DNA from: Fidelibacterota bacterium
GTDB lineage: Bacteria; Fidelibacterota; Marinisomatia; SCGC-AAA003-L08; TS1B11
Direction of reading: 5' to 3'
DNA length: 64,000 bases
Assembly (NCBI GenBank): GCA_020354025.1
Contig: CP070638.1
Span: forward strand, 62,001 to 126,000
The position numbers were made by a program, and so were the translations under genes. Below the pieces are notes generated by a model that did no database searches, was not told the DNA's origin, and saw only the letters and a list, made by a program, of their open reading frames with translations. This document shows, piece after piece, positions 61,577-64,000 of this stretch (positions within the stretch are counted from its first letter, which is position 1; the number at the start of each line of letters is the position of its first letter).

Positions 61577-62785
61577 GTGTTTGAGCCTGAAAAGCTGCAC
61601 TTTAACTATATTGATCTTCTTGGTGCTCCCCGGAGAGCACTTAAAGGGAAGAAAATTTGGGCTCACCTGATGGGCCTCGTTGTGGGCTACTCGGCCTACG
61701 TTATCCTGACCTATCTAGCTCTCTGGGTGGACGGTGAATCACTATCCACCATTTGGGACCGATATGGAATTTATCCCTTCTTTTCCCTGTGCAATGGCCA
61801 ACTAATCAGTGTTGCCGGATGGATCATTTACTTTCTGGCACTCCTGGTCTGGCTAATGGCAACCCTGCTAGCCGCTACGGTAGTAGTCCGCATCACCTAT
61901 AAGGAGCTCAAGGGTGATCAATTCTACACGTTCACGAACGGGGTCACCTTTGTCAGGCGGCACTGGCGAACGACTATTTTATCCCCCCTTTCCATTATCC
62001 TAATCATCATGTTCTTCCTGGTCATGGCCGTCGTGATGGCCCTTATCGGGAAGATCCCCTTCTTGGGTGAAGTTATTTTCATGGGTTTATATCCCCTCTA
62101 CTTCCTGGGAGCGATATTCGTGCTTTACACTACGGTAGTACTCGTAGTGTTAATCCTGTACCTGCCGGCCATAATCGGAATCTGGGAGGAGGATGTCATG
62201 GGTTGCACCTTCCAGGCCTACGCTATTACTTGGAACCAGACCTGGCGTGCAGTGGTTTACTCCGCTCTGATAGGTGTCCTGGTGGTGGTGGGTACTACGC
62301 TATACGGCTGGGTGATTACCGCCGGATATCACTTTATTAACTGGATTTTTGGATCGTCCTGGCTGATGGGGAGCAAGTTGAGCCCGATTCTCGCCTGGGC
62401 TGAACAGATAGTCTTCTCGGGCTATAACTATCTATTTTCCTTTATCCCCGGTCAGGGTGCACCCCTGTCACCATTAACTGCTGACGTCAATCTTGCATTT
62501 GTGAGCGGCTGGGAGGCATTCATGGGGAGTATACTAGCCATCCTGCTGCTGTTCATCTACGGCTCGGTGTTTGCCTACGGCTTCTCCATCATCAGCGTAG
62601 GGCAGTGCCTTTCATTCCTCATCTATAAATTTAAAACCGATGATGAGAATCTCCTCGAACGCAAAGACGAGGAAGAACTAACAGAAAAAGTCGAAGAAAA
62701 AGAAGTGAGCACCGACGAGGCGGAGCAGCAAGCCAGCTCTGAGGAAACCGATAAAAAACAGGGAGAGGAAGAAGCCGACGTCTAG
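61577..62785 (+). CDS. multi-span membrane protein of unknown function
   Basis: A 402-residue integral membrane protein with about six helices (roughly 28-52, 86-110, 134-160, 168-198, 230-258 and 305-340). The C-terminal 50 residues are very acidic and rich in Glu ('DEEELTEKVEEKE'). The start is GTG at 61577 with an AAGGAGACG site. Glycerophosphoryl-diester- or YIF1-like families are not recognised. Its position behind the SPOR gene suggests an envelope role, unproven. Confidence 0.7.
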   Translation: MFEPEKLHFNYIDLLGAPRRALKGKKIWAHLMGLVVGYSAYVILTYLALWVDGESLSTIWDRYGIYPFFSLCNGQLISVAGWIIYFLALLVWLMATLLAATVVVRITYKELKGDQFYTFTNGVTFVRRHWRTTILSPLSIILIIMFFLVMAVVMALIGKIPFLGEVIFMGLYPLYFLGAIFVLYTTVVLVVLILYLPAIIGIWEEDVMGCTFQAYAITWNQTWRAVVYSALIGVLVVVGTTLYGWVITAGYHFINWIFGSSWLMGSKLSPILAWAEQIVFSGYNYLFSFIPGQGAPLSPLTADVNLAFVSGWEAFMGSILAILLLFIYGSVFAYGFSIISVGQCLSFLIYKFKTDDENLLERKDEEELTEKVEEKEVSTDEAEQQASSEETDKKQGEEEADV

Positions 62786-62899
62786 AGACCGGCCTACCGA
62801 CATCTGGCCATATTCCGTGAGGAAGGTGCAGGATTGGGTTGAAGGGATTCAGCGGGATTAATTTTTCATCAAAAGGTTGAGAGTAAAAGTAAATGTATA

Positions 62900-62926
62900 T
62901 TGTCATGACTTTGAATATTTTATAAC
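62900..62926 (+). promoter_or_regulatory. candidate promoter for the yceD-rpmF-plsX run
   Basis: TTGTCA (62900-62905) and TATAAC (62921-62926) are separated by a short 15-base spacer; a start at about 62933 would leave almost no leader before the ATG at 62938, and no ribosome binding site is visible. This could be a leaderless transcript. Confidence 0.35.
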
Positions 62927-62937
62927 TTTAAAGCTTT

Positions 62938-63450
62938 ATGAAAATTATTCGAAGCGACCTTCAACGTTACCACGAGCCGCAATTATTTCGAATAACTCTT
63001 TTTGACATCGGCGTCATTGATCTAGGAGCTCCAGAGACGCCGGTTGAAGTGGAGCTCACGGTTTACCAGCAGGGGGAAGATTTTCTTCTGAACGGTTTGG
63101 TGAGGACTGATCTCAGGCTTGCCTGTGACCGCTGTCTTGGTGATGTCCTATGCCCCGTAGAGGGTGCTTTTAAGGTGTGGCTGGTTTCGGAGATACCATC
63201 GGCATTGAATGTTGATGAGGAGGAAGTCCTAGTTTTTCAATCTCGTAAGCAAGAGGTAGAATTGTCCAGTATTGTCGCTGGAACGATATACATAGAACTC
63301 CCCAGCAAGACGTTGTGCCGGGAGGACTGCAAGGGTTTCTGCCCGACGTGTGGTACCGACTTAAATACAAAACCTTGCGGGTGTGTAACTGAAGAGACCG
63401 ACGAGCGCTGGTCGGTTCTTTTGGCAATCAAACAACAGTTGGAGGAATGA
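62938..63450 (+). CDS. DUF177/YceD-family protein
   Basis: A 170-residue member of the YceD family, with two cysteine clusters: 'CDRCLGDVLCPVEG' (about residues 63-72) and 'CREDCKGFCPTCGTDLNTKPCGC'. The family is encoded just before rpmF in many bacteria and contributes to 23S rRNA maturation or precursor stability. Its position directly before rpmF and plsX supports the assignment. The cysteines could bind zinc. Confidence 0.92.
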   Translation: MKIIRSDLQRYHEPQLFRITLFDIGVIDLGAPETPVEVELTVYQQGEDFLLNGLVRTDLRLACDRCLGDVLCPVEGAFKVWLVSEIPSALNVDEEEVLVFQSRKQEVELSSIVAGTIYIELPSKTLCREDCKGFCPTCGTDLNTKPCGCVTEETDERWSVLLAIKQQLEE

Positions 63451-63460
63451 GTGAGTCATC

Positions 63461-63637
63461 ATGGCTCATCCGAAAAGAAAGCATTCGCGTAGCCGCTCTG
63501 CGAAACGGCGTACTCATTGGAAGTTAACCGCACCGCAGGTCGCAACCTGCCCACAATGCGGGCAATCGAAACTACCTCACCGCGTCTGCGCCAATTGCGG
63601 ATATTATCGTGGGCGACCCGTTATTTCACCTAGATAA
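63461..63637 (+). CDS. rpmF: ribosomal protein L32
   Basis: A 58-residue protein starting at an ATG preceded by GGAGGAATGAGTGAGTC. The sequence begins 'MAHPKRKHSRSRSAKRR', and its zinc ribbon is intact: 'CPQC' (30-33) and 'CANC' (43-46). It is part of the 50S subunit. Because both cysteine pairs are present, it belongs to the zinc-containing form. The gene lies between yceD and plsX, the conserved order. Confidence 0.95.
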   Translation: MAHPKRKHSRSRSAKRRTHWKLTAPQVATCPQCGQSKLPHRVCANCGYYRGRPVISPR

Positions 63638-63658
63638 TCCTAACACTTGCTGATCACG

Positions 63659-64000
63659 ATGCGCATCGCGCTTGACGCCATGGGCGGGGATAATGCCCCA
63701 GAACAGACGGTGAAGGGTGCAGTTAACTACTTATGCCAGTGGCCTGATGAGAATGTTAAGGTCATTTTGGTGGGACATGAGGATGTTCTCAGAGCCGAGA
63801 TTGAAAAGTACTCTTTTGATGAAGCCCGCATCAACATAGTTCATGTACCAAAGGTAGTGGCTATGAACGATAAGCCGGCACGGATTGTCAAGACCAAACG
63901 CAATTCTTCCCTGGTGCGCATAGTTGAGCTCATGAAGAATGGGGAGGCCGATGGGGCGGTAAGCGCTGGAAACACTGGTGCGCTCCTTTCGGCGTCGTTG
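63659..64000 (+). CDS. plsX: phosphate acyltransferase PlsX, partial (cut by the window end)
   Basis: An ATG at 63659 opens a frame that runs past the window end. The encoded N-terminus 'MRIALDAMGGDNAPEQTVKGAV' and 'DGAVSAGNTGALLSAS' are PlsX hallmarks. PlsX converts acyl-ACP to acyl-phosphate, the substrate of PlsY encoded at 20669. Only about the first 114 codons are visible. The start lies 22 bases after rpmF. Confidence 0.95.
   Translation, partial: MRIALDAMGGDNAPEQTVKGAVNYLCQWPDENVKVILVGHEDVLRAEIEKYSFDEARINIVHVPKVVAMNDKPARIVKTKRNSSLVRIVELMKNGEADGAVSAGNTGALLSASL

Overview
The window looks like a chromosomal segment of an uncultured FCB-group bacterium, most likely Candidatus Neomarinimicrobiota (Marinimicrobia) or a near relative such as KSB1/Calditrichota. 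The evidence is three secreted proteins that end in the FlgD-like/T9SS-type sorting domain with a 'NYPNPF' core, a TonB receptor with an N-terminal carboxypeptidase-regulatory domain, many outer-membrane lipoproteins, a bactofilin/ParAB/M23/ATP-synthase supercluster, and a GlmU-like protein typical of Bacteroidetes-type genomes. Base composition is moderately GC-rich by eye (not computed), with AT-richer islands around 24.2-25.0, 30.3-31.4, 33.9-34.3 and 53.8-56.8 kb. The phylum call is an inference; no 16S or marker tree is available.

Layout. 0-4.4 kb (minus strand): two small membrane proteins, an alpha/beta hydrolase, and the threonine-to-glycine pair kbl and tdh. 4.7-7.7 kb (plus): parA, parB, a membrane-anchored M23 peptidase and a bactofilin, all tightly packed. 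7.7-15.1 kb: a complete F-type ATP synthase operon (atpZ, atpI-like, a, c, b, delta, alpha, gamma, beta, epsilon) closed by a rho-independent terminator. 15.3-21.3 kb: aspS, a convergent MATE transporter, then a natural fusion of fatty-acid kinase (FakA-type DhaL plus middle domain) with a DegV/FakB fatty-acid-binding domain, overlapping plsY. 21.6-29.1 kb (minus): a tightly coupled five-gene envelope operon built around an exported caspase-family (C14) protein, preceded by a perfect TGTGA-N6-TCACA operator and by a 999-residue surface protein. 29.3-33.9 kb (minus): AlkD-like protein, a metallo-beta-lactamase-fold protein of AT-rich composition, a GlmU-like sugar nucleotidyltransferase, a GT9-like fragment and chorismate mutase. 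34.4-45.2 kb: secreted proteins (propeller-type, subtilase, glycosylasparaginase, M20 peptidase), a CsgG-like lipoprotein and a lysozyme-like protein. 45.9-51.97 kb (plus): Ig-like lipoprotein, mannose-1-phosphate guanylyltransferase, an EF-G-like GTPase with altered catalytic motifs, and a HIT protein. 52.5-56.8 kb: secreted esterase and TonB receptor. Then tRNA-Asn, carbamate kinase, sucCD, ndk, a SPOR protein, a large membrane protein, and the yceD-rpmF-plsX run, in which plsX is cut by the window edge.

How the genes work together. Acyl-phosphate supply is a recurring theme: the FakA/FakB fusion and PlsX can both make acyl-phosphate, and PlsY consumes it. ParAB, the M23 peptidase and bactofilin form a chromosome-segregation/cell-shape module fused to the ATP synthase operon. 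The best candidate for an undescribed system is the caspase operon at 21.6-25.9 kb: an outer-membrane-barrel-like protein, three lipoproteins (Kre9/KNH-like, DUF4384, LPP20) and a secreted caspase homologue carrying an EF-hand-like calcium loop, all in overlapping or nearly overlapping frames under one operator.

No CRISPR array, intact insertion sequence, rRNA or canonical parS site was seen.
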